From contig JAGYVD010000001.1 of assembly GCA_021209875.1 (NCBI GenBank), forward strand, positions 4,340,001 through 4,404,000: a stretch of DNA of 64,000 nucleotides, given 5' to 3'. This document shows positions 24,067 to 36,100 of the stretch, piece by piece. The stretch is from Rosellinia necatrix. Lineage: Eukaryota; Ascomycota; Sordariomycetes; Xylariales; Xylariaceae. The notes beneath the pieces were generated by a model. That model saw only the letters and a program-made list of their open reading frames with translations, did no database searches and was not told where the DNA came from. How positions within the stretch are numbered: the first letter of the stretch is position 1; each line of letters opens with the position of its first letter. The position numbers were made by a program, and so were the translations under genes.

Positions 24067-27000
24067 ATGAAGACCACCTGGAAGGACATTGCGCCGGTCC
24101 CGACCTCGACGGAGTTCCTCGATGTTGGTGTTCCGTCCTACACTCAAAAAAATGATATCGCCCACTGACGCGTTGCTACCCAGATTGTTTTGTCGAGGAC
24201 GCAGCGTCGGCTACCAACTCAGATCCGAAGGTGATTACCCCCCTCCCCCCCCCCTCCCGTATCTCGTCCGTTGTTGGAGATGAACAGGCTACTGACATTC
24301 CTTCCGCAGTGGCTTCAAGATTTCGAGAATAAGTAATCTCCCCAACTGCTTGCCGCCCTCCTCGCCCCCCGAAAGACCCGGCTTACCAGTACCTTAGGAT
24401 CGTTCTATACCCGCAAAGTCAAATTTACTGCCGAAACGTTTTCGGAGAAGTTGTCCCTGATATTGGTTGGTGAACGCCTACGGACGCACCTCAAGCAACT
24501 GAGTTGCTGACGTACATTCTACAGGAGGGGTTCCCGAGGCTAAATGATCTCCATCCGTTCCACAAGGACTTGATGAACGTATGTGCTACGAAGGAGTGGA
24601 TGTTGACATTTGGAACTAGTTGTCTGATCTTCCTCCCAGACACTTTACGATGCCGACCATTTTCGCATCGCGTTAGGCCAACTCGCGACGGCGAAGAGCC
24701 TAATCGAGAGTATTTCTCGAGATTACGGTGCGTTCCAATCCTGAATTCCACCGCATTGCGTGTCAGATTTGGTCATCACCCAATGCCCGACCCGAGCTCG
24801 TTTTTGGCCCAGCCAGCGCACTGGTTTTATGAGCCGTGGTGCTACGAAACGAACAGCCCAACCTGGGCGATCGAGTTGGATCTGGATTCGATCGGTTTGC
24901 CTTTCTCAAGATGCTTCGATGCTCCAGCTTGATGGCCTTTTACAGGCCACACCCTGTGTGTTGTTGATCAAACGCCGAAAAATTTGCATGGCTCTAAAAA
25001 TTGTCGATTCCATATTCAAGATTTGAGAGTGCTTGCTAATAGACGACTTTTACAGTCCGCTTACTCAAATACGCGCAATCTCTATACCAATGGTGAGTGG
25101 TCCTAACAGGAGGAGTATTCTATAATTTCAACTAATATCATAAAGCAAACAATTGAAAAGAGCTGCTCTTGGCCGTATGGCAACGTTGACCCGCCGTCTC
25201 AAAGATCCCCTACTTTATTTAGATCAAGTTCGACAGCATTTGGGGCGTCTTCCTTCAATAGACCCCACCGCCCGGACATTATTAATCTGCGGTTTCCCTA
25301 ACACCGGAAAGAGCTCGTTTTTGAAATCTATCTCAAGAGCCGATGTGGTACGTCGATGAAGCTTATGCATTTGCTATTCTGTTTAATACTAATTTCATTC
25401 CAGGAAGTGATGCCTTGTGAGTCGCCTAAAGCGATTTTCGTTGAACTTTTGTGGATTTCAGCCAATTCCAGACTTCGGAAAATTTCTAACTTGAGTGATA
25501 GATGCTTTTACCACTAAGAGTCTCTTGTGAGTTGAATCATCCGCGGAGAACGGATATGTTCTCGGTGTGATCATTTATCTGGATATAACTAACTTCAACA
25601 GCGTTGGTCATTTTGACTACCAATACCTTAGATTGTAAGTCCATTATGCCTTGTTTAAACTCCTTAATGCTAACCCGGCTATTCTAGCCAAGCGATTGAT
25701 ACCCCTGGTATGTTCTCGAGTACTTTTAATTTCTCACCTTCAGCCCTTCCTAATGTTTGAGTTTTCGTGGGCCACGACGATCTGCACCCCAACAACCTCA
25801 AAGTGGAAGTCTTTAAATGTTAAATGAATAACTACTAACGTAAAACAAGGCGTCCTCGACCACCCCCTTGAGGAGATGGTATGTAACCAGGCTGATCTGT
25901 TTTAAGCGGAGTGATGGCTAAATATTACTATTAGAATACTATAGAAATGCGTAAGCGCGAACCCAATTGGCGTCTTATGAATGCACGACTAAACCTTCTA
26001 CGATAGAATCCATAACGGCTATAGCACATCTTCGATCTGCAATCCTCTATTTCATGGATTTGTCCGAGCAGTGCGGCTACAGTGTGAAGTCGCAGATGCA
26101 GGTATGATCCCCCGTATCCATGACCTTCGTGATCTCCAATCCCTAACTTGTGTTAGTTGTTCCGGAGTCTTAAGCCGTTGTTCGCCAATAAGTTGATCTT
26201 CATCGTAATCAACAAGATTGATATCCTAAGACGTGATCAACTGGATGCGGAAACTGCCGCCGAACTGGATGAGCTTATCTCATCCACGGGGGTTGAAACT
26301 CTTGAACTCTCATGTATGGTGCCAGAAACCCCCCTGGATGCTTCCACCGAGACCAAGGCTGCCAACCTTGGTTTTATGTCCACAGCCGCACGCTACTTAG
26401 CTCGGATTTATTTTACTAACAACCTCTGTCTAGGCAATACAACCGAGGGCGTCCAGGAAGCTAAGAATCATGTCTCCGATAGACTCCTGGCCCACAGAGT
26501 CAGCGAGAAAGTTAATGCTGGCACTAATAGCAGTGGTGTTATTGGTAGTCGACTAGCAGATGTGATGGCCAGAATCCACGTTGCTCAACCTATGGAAGTG
26601 CGAGAGAGTTTTATCCCCGAGGCTGCCCTGGGCAAGAAGAAATACAACAAGGATGACCCAAACCGCCCCACGCTCTCCAGAGATTTGGAGGAAGCGAATG
26701 GTGGAGCTGGTGTATTTAATGTCGATTTGAAGGCCGATTATCTTTTGGCAAATCCCGAGTGGAAATACGACAGAATACCCGAGCTCTTGGATGGAAAGAA
26801 CGTTTACGACTACGTCGACCCAGATATCGAGGCAAAATTGCAGGCCTTGGAAGAGGAAGAAGAGAAGCTTGATGCCGAGGGATATTACGACTCAGATGAG
26901 GAGATTGATGATGTAGAGACAGCCGAGATCCGAAGGAAGGCTGATCAAATCCGAACGAGGCAAGCACTCATTCGTAACGAAGCAAGAATGCGTCGGATCA

Positions 27001-27523
27001 AGAACCGTGCAGCCCTACCACGCAGCTCCATCAAGAAACCCCTCTCACAATTGGAGGATTCACTGGATCAGCTAGGCGTTGACACTGAAGAACTACAACT
27101 GCGTGGTCGTTCGCAAACAGTAACCCGCGGCCGTTCCACGACCCGAAGCCGTCTCGGTACGGAGGATTCCAACGCTATGGACATCGACCAAACCCCAAGG
27201 GAGAGGCTACGTTCAAAGAGTCGGGCAAGAAGCCAGCCTGCGACCAATCGTCGCGAGGATGGTGTTGTCGATGAGCTGACCCGAACCATGGCTGAGAAGC
27301 AAGCGAAGCTTTCACAGAGGAAAATGAACCGCAACGCCCGCCAAGGAGAAGCCGATCGGCATACAACTGCCTCGCTTGCCAGGCATTTGGTACGTTACAT
27401 GGCACTGAGATCCCTTCCGAGAACTCGCGCGCTGTCCGCTGTATTTAAGTTGAATGATGCTAATATAGTTTTGTTGTACAGTTTTCGGGCAAGCGATCCC
27501 TCGGCAAAGCGTCTCACCGCTAA
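24067..27523 (+). CDS. NOG1: Nucleolar GTP-binding protein 1, 60S ribosome assembly GTPase
   Basis: Nog1 is an OBG/CgtA-type GTPase bound to pre-60S particles from nucleolus to cytoplasm. I read 18 exons: 24067-24123, 24184-24230, 24310-24332, 24398-24465, 24525-24578, 24640-24727, 25056-25092, 25146-25347, 25404-25416, 25502-25526, 25602-25634, 25688-25707, 25850-25878, 25935-25950, 26007-26101, 26157-26313, 26434-27389 and 27482-27523. Joined, they give 653 residues (yeast has 647), beginning [19 protein letters not shown]. The G motifs are G1 GFPNTGKSS (174-182), G3 DTPG (220-223) and G4 NKID (288-291). The C-terminus is basic and ends [13 protein letters not shown]. Exons of 13, 16 and 20 nt are present. 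Introns 1 and 4 use GTTGGT donors. The open frame running on to 27608 is read-through of introns 16 and 17. Confidence 0.93.
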
Positions 27524-28936
27524 GGACTGTTGGAAGTTGATTGCATGGATAAGGGATCTACTTCAACGCAACATTTATTACTACATTAGGGAATTCCTAG
27601 GTATCTAGGTGCAGCTGCCTGGGGGCTGATGGCAATGACACACCCTTTGAGAATAACTGAGATGATGACTCTTAGCATAGAGCTTACAAAGAAGGCGGGG
27701 GTGGTATCCTTGCTGGGCGAATGGCATTCCATGCTAGACTCAATCTTTACCCAATACCACGGCGCTGTCGATGTGGGGGGTGGTTGAGAAGAAGAAATGA
27801 GAAACGGGAAACATCAAATCATTGTCGGCGTTTTAGGCCAAAAGGAAGAGTTCATTCATATTCCCAGATGCTTTCTAGGTAGGTTACGAAACTACTTTTC
27901 ACATCTGCAACCTGCCTCCTTTGAGGTTTGTAATCCGTTACCTAGTGACGTAGGTAGATGGTCTGTGTTCTATTTATCTAATAGTGCAGAAATTTTCAAT
28001 TAGTTACACTGCATATTGAGGTAACTGTCGACTAAAAAGCTCGCTTGATCATATAATTCGCTCTCTTATATGCAGGTGGCGTATTTGCTTTGTCATTACA
28101 GTAATCTCTCACAACGAAAATGGTCCTCGCATGAATAAGACTGGTCAATAGCTTTTTTTTTTTTCTTCACGCTGTTATACGATTAATATGGTCCTCATTC
28201 ATGATTACACTCAATCACGCAACGGGTGTCAGGGAAACAAAATTAGTCAAGGCAAAAATTTGACTCTCTATTTGACTCTCCCGCAACCCGGCCCCGTCTA
28301 CATGAAAACGCCAAGTCTACATCTCAACTAAGGAGAAGAAAAAAAAAGAAACCACAAAGAATAGACTCCTCTCCGTCCCCTTTTCAAGTCGAAGTCGGAA
28401 AAGTAGATAATTGGTCGATCTAGGCAATATCCTACTCATCATTTACCATATGCCAGGGTTCCATTCTCGGGCCATCCATCCATCCAACACATCTCGTAGA
28501 CTCTGCAGCTGCTTCCTAGGCATTTCCTATTTCTTCCCGTAATTTTTTTTTTTTGGATTTTTCTCTCCGTGAATTTCCAGGCAGCATACGGCGCCAGAAC
28601 GATGGCCAACGTGTCCGGGCACTTCCGTAGAGCGGGAAGAAGAAGAAAAGGCGGCGGAATACGCACGTGGTGTGGCGGTAGGATGAGCTGGGCTGAGCCA
28701 AATCGCCATCTCGCGTTTGTGGTCTTTTTTTCCTCTTGCGTGTCTTCAGATTAGCTCGTCGTATTACATGTTGTATATATGTAGATGAGAGAGAGAGAGA
28801 GAGAGAGAGAGGGACAGAGAAAGAAAGAGAGCTGCGCTGATGGGGGTCTCTTACTACCAATATCCCCACTATCCTGCTGCGTTACAAGTGTTTTTTTTTT
28901 TTTTTGTTCGTCGCACGCCATCAGCTGGGCGTGCCT
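27524..28936. other. Intergenic between convergent NOG1 and the acetyltransferase gene
   Basis: No gene is supported. T- and A-rich runs occur at 28149-28164, 28338-28350 and 28544-28554. A (GA)n microsatellite occupies 28787-28812. Confidence 0.6.
28787..28812. repeat. (GA)n microsatellite
   Basis: An uninterrupted GA dinucleotide run of 13 units followed by imperfect GA-rich sequence, downstream of the acetyltransferase gene. Confidence 0.95.
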
Positions 28937-30766
28937 TTAGCAATGAGTTCCGGACGAGCCGCTCAGATCGAAAGTCTGCCCACAGGGGAAAAAAGAAAAA
29001 AGAAAAAAAAAAGATTGTTAGCGCCTTTCTATCGGCTTTTTGTATATAGGAGGACAAAGGGGGAGGAGGGAGGAAGGGGGAGAAAGCGGTGTTAATTATT
29101 ATTGTTATTTCATTTCTTACCATGTCGTGCCAGCCGCCGCCGCTGTAAGTCGCCTTGCTGGGCCCGACGTACGTGAAGCCAAAGCGCTTGTAATAGGTAA
29201 TCAGATACTATTGTATTCAACGAATTCTTCTGTTAGTCCCTAATCTAACAGATAGGAGCGTGGACGAGGACGAGAAAGAGGCCTCGGGAAAGAGGCTTGG
29301 GGACGGAGCCAATTCAGCCCTCAATCATACTTGTTCACAGATAAGCGAGATGCGGTCGGCAACAGCCGAGCTCTTGACCTGCTGCATGTACGCCTTGACG
29401 ATGAGCTTGCCTATGCCGACGCCCTGCAGCTTGGGATGGACGGCGAGAGAGTGGATGCACAGCGTTCTGCCGGCCTCCTGGTGGCCGAGTCTGCTCTTGC
29501 CGCCGCCGTCGCCGCCGTCATTGCTGTTGTTGTTATACCTGGCCGTCTTGTAGTCGCGCGGGTAGTCCATAGCCTCATCCGTGACCACGTCCTCGACGGA
29601 CCGTGTGGCTACGATGTGGGCGAGCAGCACGCTCACGGCGCCATCGTCGCGGCCTGTCCTATAAGCATGGGTCAGCCACGGAGACGACGAGCCAAGGTAA
29701 ATTAGGGGGGAGGGGGGGAGAGAAGGAAAAAAAGAAGAAGGAGAAAATAAAGAGCCTGGCATACTCAACGGGATGCGCAGTGGGCAGCGTGTCGATAGTC
29801 CAGCCCTTGGTATTGGAGGGAATGGCGGTGCAGTACACGCCCACGCAGAGCTCAGGGCACGTCGTCAGTCGATATATGAACTGAGGTCACTTAAGGTTAG
29901 CCAGGCCACGCGATATATGGTCGTAAGGGAGAGAGGCTAGCAAGAGAGGGAACCCGTCATCCACCTTCTGTATTTTTCTCTCTCTACATAGGAATTATTT
30001 AAGTTTTCGTTGTATGTGAGAAGAGGAAGAAGAGGGATGAAAACGGTTGAAAGGGGGAAAGAAAAAAAAACAAAAAAAAAACATGGAAATTTCATGTTGA
30101 GGCAATTCATTGGTTATTTACGGGCGTGTGTACATGATATGTGTGTGTGTATGTGTGTATGTGTATATGTGTATATGTGTGTGTGTGTATTATTATTATT
30201 GTATTACAAGTTATAGACCGGAAAAAAAATATCAAAAAATTAAAAATGGATAGCTCAAAACGACGGAATCGGGACAGGATATACATAGGCTCTAATAGGA
30301 GAATAGGAGAATAAGAGAAGAGAAGAGATAGATCGAAAAGGACTATGGTCACACCATGCTAAAAAAAAAAAAAACATACCTTGTCTCGCGAGCAGCGGTG
30401 CCCGGGGTTGGCGAAGGCGGCGTTCTCGAGCGCGACGCAGCTCTCGAGGTCGGAGATGGTGAGCGGCCGGATCAGCGGCGAGTAGGGGAAGGGCAGCAGG
30501 TCCTGGATGCCGCGCGTCTGCTGGCTCTGCTCGCGTCGGCGCTCGTAGCTGATGCTCTTTTGCAGGTGGACAAAGTCGTCGGGGAGATCTTCGGTATCGT
30601 CGATGGCATCGCCGTCATCGTCGCCGTTGTTGTTATCGTTGTTGTTGTTGTCGTTGTTGCTATCGTCGATGTCCATGTCGCTGTTGGTGTCTTGGTTGCC
30701 TTGCGATAACTCCTCTCCTTCTCCCCTCTCCTCCCCCTTCCGAGGATGTGAAGGCGGGGCAGACAT
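28937..30766 (-). CDS. GNAT-family N-acetyltransferase, AANAT / polyamine acetyltransferase type
   Basis: The protein is predicted to transfer acetyl from acetyl-CoA to an amine (arylalkylamine or polyamine). Five exons, 30380-30766, 29765-29880, 29331-29658, 29121-29207 and 28937-28975, give 318 residues; all joins keep frame and have GT-AG borders. The order of motifs fits the AANAT branch: PLTISDLESCVALENAAF, FIYRLTTCPELCVGVYC, then motif A IHSLAVHPKLQGVGIGKLI with the QxxGxG pyrophosphate loop, then ISLICEQYLITYYKRFGF and the terminal YSGGGWHDMTFDL. Residues 1-60 are Asp/Asn-rich, encoded by a triplet repeat, and a second Asn/Gly-rich insert lies before motif A. Yeast Paa1 is the likely nearest characterised relative, by inference. 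It is convergent with NOG1. Confidence 0.85.
30139..30200. repeat. TG/TA microsatellite inside acetyltransferase intron 1
   Basis: Imperfect TG and TATG repeats ending in TAT triplets. They lie within the first intron (29881-30379) of the acetyltransferase gene. Confidence 0.85.
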
Positions 30767-30787
30767 GATCTTAACCCTTTTTTCTTT

Positions 30788-30920
30788 TCTTCTTCTTCTT
30801 CTTCTTCTTCTTCTTCTCCTCCTTTTTTTTCAATTTGATTTTATTCTTTCCTCCCTTCCTTTTAGTTTTTCTCCTTCTTCTTCTTCTTCTTCTTCTTCTT
30901 CTTCTTCTTCTTCTTCTTCT
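30788..30920. repeat. Two (CTT)n tracts immediately upstream of the acetyltransferase ATG
   Basis: Two TTC/CTT runs, 30788-30816 and 30874-30920, are separated by T-rich DNA. They start only about 20 bp upstream of the start codon, so they probably lie in the leader or core promoter, as purine-rich (GAA)n on the gene's strand. Confidence 0.95.
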
Positions 30921-31233
30921 CCTTTCTTTTCTTTTAGATGACCAGGCAGCGTCAACGCGGTAACGTTAACGACGTGCTAGCGACGACGACGGCGGCTCAA
31001 ACTGCTGTTGGTCTTACCAAGCCTTCTTTAGTGGCAGTCGTCTTTACCGTCGTGCCTGTCCGTCTTTGCCGTGTTTTATCTACTACCCTACTAGCGCCGT
31101 ATTGGCAAGAAACTACTTTTCATCGGCGTATGTGTGGCGTGCAGCAGCCCGCGGTGTGGTGTGGTGTGGTGTGGTGCGGTGCGGTGTGCGTGATGAATGT
31201 GGTATGCGGCACTAACCTAGTAATGCGTATTGA

Positions 31234-31266
31234 ATGTGTATGTGTGTATGTATATGTGTGTGTGTA

Positions 31267-31310
<44 letters not shown>

Positions 31311-31345
31311 GTATATGTGTGTGTAGTATGTATGTATGTATGTAG
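31234..31345. repeat. (TG)n and (TATG)n microsatellite
   Basis: Mixed TG dinucleotide and TATG/GTAT tetranucleotide repeats, with the longest uninterrupted TG run at about 31273-31307. Confidence 0.95.
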
Positions 31346-31843
31346 GTATGTAAGGTAGGTAAAGTACGTAGTGTAAAGTAGGTAAAGTAGGCGATCTGGT
31401 TGGTGCTTGGGTCATAGGGTGCGCCTTATCCATCCAATAAGTTACCACGTTGGGATGCGGCCGGTACCTACCAGGGTACCAGACCAGTCGTATGTAGGTT
31501 GTCTCATGTAGCTAGGTACCCAGGTACGTAAGTCGGTTGATCAGGCAGGTAGGAGGTTAGAATGCATTCGGGTTGGGGATACTTTCCTGTTCGGCCGTTT
31601 GGTTGGTTGTTTGCCTGGTTGTTTGGTTGGCAGCTGCTGCGTCTCCTGTTTGCTTTTGGTTGGGCTCTTCTCTATTAGGCACACACTGCACGGCTGGCCC
31701 GAAGGAGGGGAAAAGGGGGGGTTGTTCCGGATTACCTTGGGTGCTTGGTATATCCTATCCTATATGTAATCTCACAGGGATCATCTACGCAGTTATCTTG
31801 TTTGATATCCGTTTACGTGAACGCCCGGGAACACCTCTCCCGG

Positions 31844-31848
<5 letters not shown>

Positions 31849-31883
<35 letters not shown>
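31849..31883. repeat. (CT)n microsatellite
   Basis: A nearly perfect CT run of about 17 units. Confidence 0.95.
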
Positions 31884-31885
<2 letters not shown>

Positions 31886-33185
31886 CCGCGAGCTAGCGCT
31901 CTGAGCGGGTGAAGAGCTGGCACTGACCGGACTGTAAGAAGAGATGTGGCCGCCAGCTTCAAAACAGCAACAGTATGTTCGTCGCCGCTTACCACCTTCA
32001 CCCGTATCGGCGCCTATCTCGTTATGGTACAATGCCCACCGTTGGGTAGCAGCCGTGCGGGTAGGTGTGGGTGTAGGTGTGTGCGCATAGCTCTATTTGC
32101 TGCTCCCCGCCTCGCGTGACCACTTGATGGACCTATGCTGTCTTAGCTTAGTACGTCTATCAATGCCCGAGGTCGTTGCCATTGGTTGCGTTGAATCGCG
32201 CCCAACAGTTCCCTACCGCTCTAGTCCCGTAGACCCTACCCGCTAAACCCACCTCATTGATGCATCACCTCCGTCGCTTCGATCCCTGTTAGAGTTGAGC
32301 CCGACCCGTCCCTAGTAGCCTTAGCTATTGCACGCGGACAAATCGTACCCATCCGAATCAGCCATGGGAACCAGGGGGTATCATTGCCTGTCTGTCCGTC
32401 CGCCTCAATATCGTACATGGAATCTTCGCAGCCCAGCCTTCGAACCTATCAGCAACTTCTCCGGCCTTCCCACTTGCTGGTCCCTCAGCCTTGTCTCGCC
32501 CCCAGCCCGGCCCAGTGCCGAACTAACTGAACCCGCAGTATGCCCCGAACTCGCTCTTTCACGCCCATCGTCCGTCGTCCCTTTCTATCCCTAAAACACT
32601 CCATTGCCGCCTCCCCACCACACCACGCTAGCACGCCACTAGTGAGTACGTCTTCTCATATCAAGTCTTCGGCCCTTCCACGACTTTTCCACGACATGGA
32701 TGCCCTCTCGCAACCCCGCTCGATAAAATAACAAAGCTAACAAAATCAAACGCCCGTAGAAAATAAAAGATGAAAACACCGTGGTATTTTTCGTCCATCG
32801 TCGTTCAAACTTTTCTGTGCTTTTGTGGTATCGTGTGGTATCTTTGCTCCATCTGCAACGCCATATCTGGCGGGCAGGTCGTGGTATCATATCCAGTGAA
32901 TTCGTGCATATAGCATCGACCGAGAATCGTGTGCGCGCCGTCACTCGATCTCTAGAGGGGAATCAAACGAGGAAAGCGTGTTGGAAAAGGAAACAAATAT
33001 TTGGGAAAGCCATGAAACCAGTCAACTTGCGACACGGATAATACACCGCGAAAGAAAAAGCAAAAGAAATCGGTAAGAAAAAAAAAAGAAAAAAGGAAAA
33101 AGCAAAAACCCGAGTTCACCGATGCGCGCCAGGGGTATATCCAGCCGGGGGTATTTGCATGTATAGCATCTAGAAAGACGGGAAT

Positions 33186-36100
33186 CTAACGGTAAGGTCC
33201 GATCGGACCGGGGTATCCTGAATTGGTTGAGTGCGAAGTTGAAGGCCGCCCGCTGTCGCCAGACGCACGCGTGTTGTGGCGGGGTGTTACATCACCGCCG
33301 TGGGGGATGTTGTTGGGTGATAACTTGTGGTTGAACATATTGCTAGCGAAATGCCGGCTCAACCATGGGTTGTTATCATCATCTGGAAGATTGACACCGC
33401 TGTCATTCCAGGGGTTTCGGTCGGCGTTGAAGCTACGAGTCGATTCTATCGAAATTAGTGACGACTTGGAGACATTGTTCGACCCTTTGAAGAACATGTT
33501 CATCGAGTGCGAGCTGTTCTTTCTGCGATCGAGGGACGAGAGCAGCTGCGATGGCTTCCGGAGCTTGTCAAATAGGGTTGTGGGCCGCTGCTGCGCCATG
33601 TCATCGCCAAAGGCCGGCTTGGTCGGCGAATCCGTCCCGACTGAGGCAGGCGCATGCTGCAATAGTTTTGAATCAAAATACTGAAGTGTGTCTTCGAATG
33701 GGTCAGACTTCGGGCGAGGAAGAGCCCCCTTTACAACCTTGACCTCCACATCGGCTGCGGTAAGTTGCTGCATTAGGAAATCGATCGCATCACGAAGACC
33801 ACCCGCATTATTTCTGGTCAATTTCCAGAGCAGGGTTGTCGTACGATCCCCATCCTCGGTTTTTTCATCAGCACTCTCGTGCACCTCTACTGAAACTTCA
33901 TGTTGAGTCTTGAGTTTTCCAACGAGTCCATTAACAAACTCTGGAGACTCGAGAAATTTGACCAAGGATGGGGTTCGAGTCAAGATCATCTCATGAGTTT
34001 CGGGAACCATGCCCTTTCCCAAAGTTAGCGTAAGCTCAATCATATCCGTGTTATAGCGCAGTTATAGGGGAGCCTTACCAGAAACGCATCAGCACACATG
34101 GGAACTTGCCACTCAGGGCCAGTGACTGTGACTTCGTCGCTTGCCTGTTCGGTGCTTGGGAAGACAATCTTGCAGTTCCACTTCTTCTCTAGCTCCTCGA
34201 TATCTTGGAGATGGGCAATTAGTTGTCTATGGTATAGGCGATCGACATGTACGATCTGTGATGTGAACTCGGAGTGCTGATGATAACGAATATTAATACT
34301 ATGCTCTCTGATGTTTATCTCGATTTGTTGGATCACTTACAGCTCTGTCAACCATGTCTAAGATCTCGGTCTTGACCAGCTCCAAGTTTTGGGCGTTACG
34401 GGCTGGGGTGCGACAGATTACATTGTCCACCTTAACATCATCTTCCTCACGGCCCATGCCACCTGCGAAGCATGTCAGCAACTTAATTCAAAATAGCAAG
34501 GATTTGTATTTACCTCGATCCATAGCATTTGAGAACTTGACGAACACGGAATGCTTCTTCATGATACGCTGGATGTGTTGACCACCAATACCGATGATGC
34601 GTTTATGATATTGGTCAGGAACATGAAAGGAGATAGAGGCCGGCATCTCTTGCTCAACTAGGCTCATGCCTTGCTTCATTGAATCATAGGTTGGGGCAAT
34701 CACATCGATGTCGAAGTTGTACTCTCGAAAGCTATCGAATATAATTTGGACATTGCCTGAACTTTTGGTTAGCTCTCCGCGCGTAAACGCATGATTAAAG
34801 AAACTTACTCTGTGTCATGATCTTGTTTATCTTGCCGTTCTTCTTGCCAGAGACGAATTCTTTATGCTCATTGGCGAGCTCGATCTTGACACGAAGCTGC
34901 TGAGCTCCCATACTGACGAGTTCAGTTTGGGAAAGCACATTTAAGGCCGATTTGACGGCATCGTCAGACCCCGTGATAGTAAAGGTTGTCTTATCAAACG
35001 AGATATCTGCATCCGAGTTCGAGCATATTTCACCCAGGGTGGAGCGGATATCATGGGGGTTAGAGACAGTGCTTGCTTGTTGAAACCACCAAGACCCGTA
35101 GTAAAACTGTCCAGCCTTAATTCGGGCAGTTAGTAGTATCCAAGGTAAATAAATATAGTGAAACATACTAGGGACATTATCTCCTTCATGGTACGCTCGA
35201 TTTGAAGCCCTTCGACACCTTGAACTCGAATCATATTGCGTTGGGACGCAAGCGGGGGGAACATAATGTACGCGCCGTTAACTTCCATGATTTTTCGAAC
35301 TTTGTCCATCCGACTAAGCAAGATGCTATCAATTTTCGCCGGGGAAATCATGGCATCCTTCATGAATAATTTGGTTCGGCTAACCAAGTCGTGAATTTTG
35401 CGTTTTGCTAGCTCGATACCTTGCGGGTTCTCTCCCGTAATGAATATCTCATCCGGATTACGACGGTTGGCGTTTGGGGGGCAATATCGGGATAATTGTG
35501 CGAAAGGCGGGAAGTAAATGGCCGTGTTTGTTGCAGATTCAATCAGTTTGATGTTCTTTCGAGACCGGCCACAGACAATGGGATGCAAAGTGCTCTCGAA
35601 GTGAAAACGGTCGACCTCTCGTCCCAACTACATCTCGCGTTAGTTTCGCCTTTAATTTGGGTGAGATTGTCACCTCGCACCAATTTATCAATGAAGATGA
35701 GGACCTGCGTCTTGGCATGTTCGGTGGACTCGACGTCACCATAAATAGCAACTCTCCACCGTTGATCACGAATAACTTCGACATCACCATTTAGTCCATC
35801 AACAGTAGGGGTGAGTTTTGGACCTAAGATGAATATATCGACTCCGCAGAATGCGGCAAAGGTATCGAGGGCATCCGTGACGTGTTTTTGCAGTGCACCG
35901 GCCGCGGAGTCTACAATCAAGCCGTAATCTACATCGACAGTAGTGCACCGCTATAGAGTCTAGTTTAGCGAAATGAAGGCGTGTCACGGGGTTGGCCAGT
36001 ATGTGTGCATACCAATGCCAATGGAGTATCACTCAAGATAGTCTCGCGGCTCTTATGGACCAGTTCTGGAGCTCCCGACAACGAGACAGTCACGACCTGT

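Larger units (their letters stand above)
30767..33185. other. Intergenic, microsatellite-rich
   Basis: This is the upstream region of the acetyltransferase gene and the downstream region of the KH gene, with no supported gene. (CTT)n tracts lie at 30788-30816 and 30874-30920, a TG/TATG tract at 31234-31345 and a (CT)n run at 31849-31883. TAGGTA motifs are frequent at 31340-31560. Confidence 0.6.

Noticed and set aside
26314..27608. Continuous frame through NOG1 to 27608
   Set aside because: It reads through intron 16 (26314-26433) and intron 17 (27390-27481); the spliced product restores the conserved Nog1 sequence and the proper C-terminus with a stop at 27523.
30356..30941. Plus-strand Val- and Ser-rich frames over the acetyltransferase exon 1
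   Set aside because: They are antisense shadows of triplet repeats in and upstream of the real exon.
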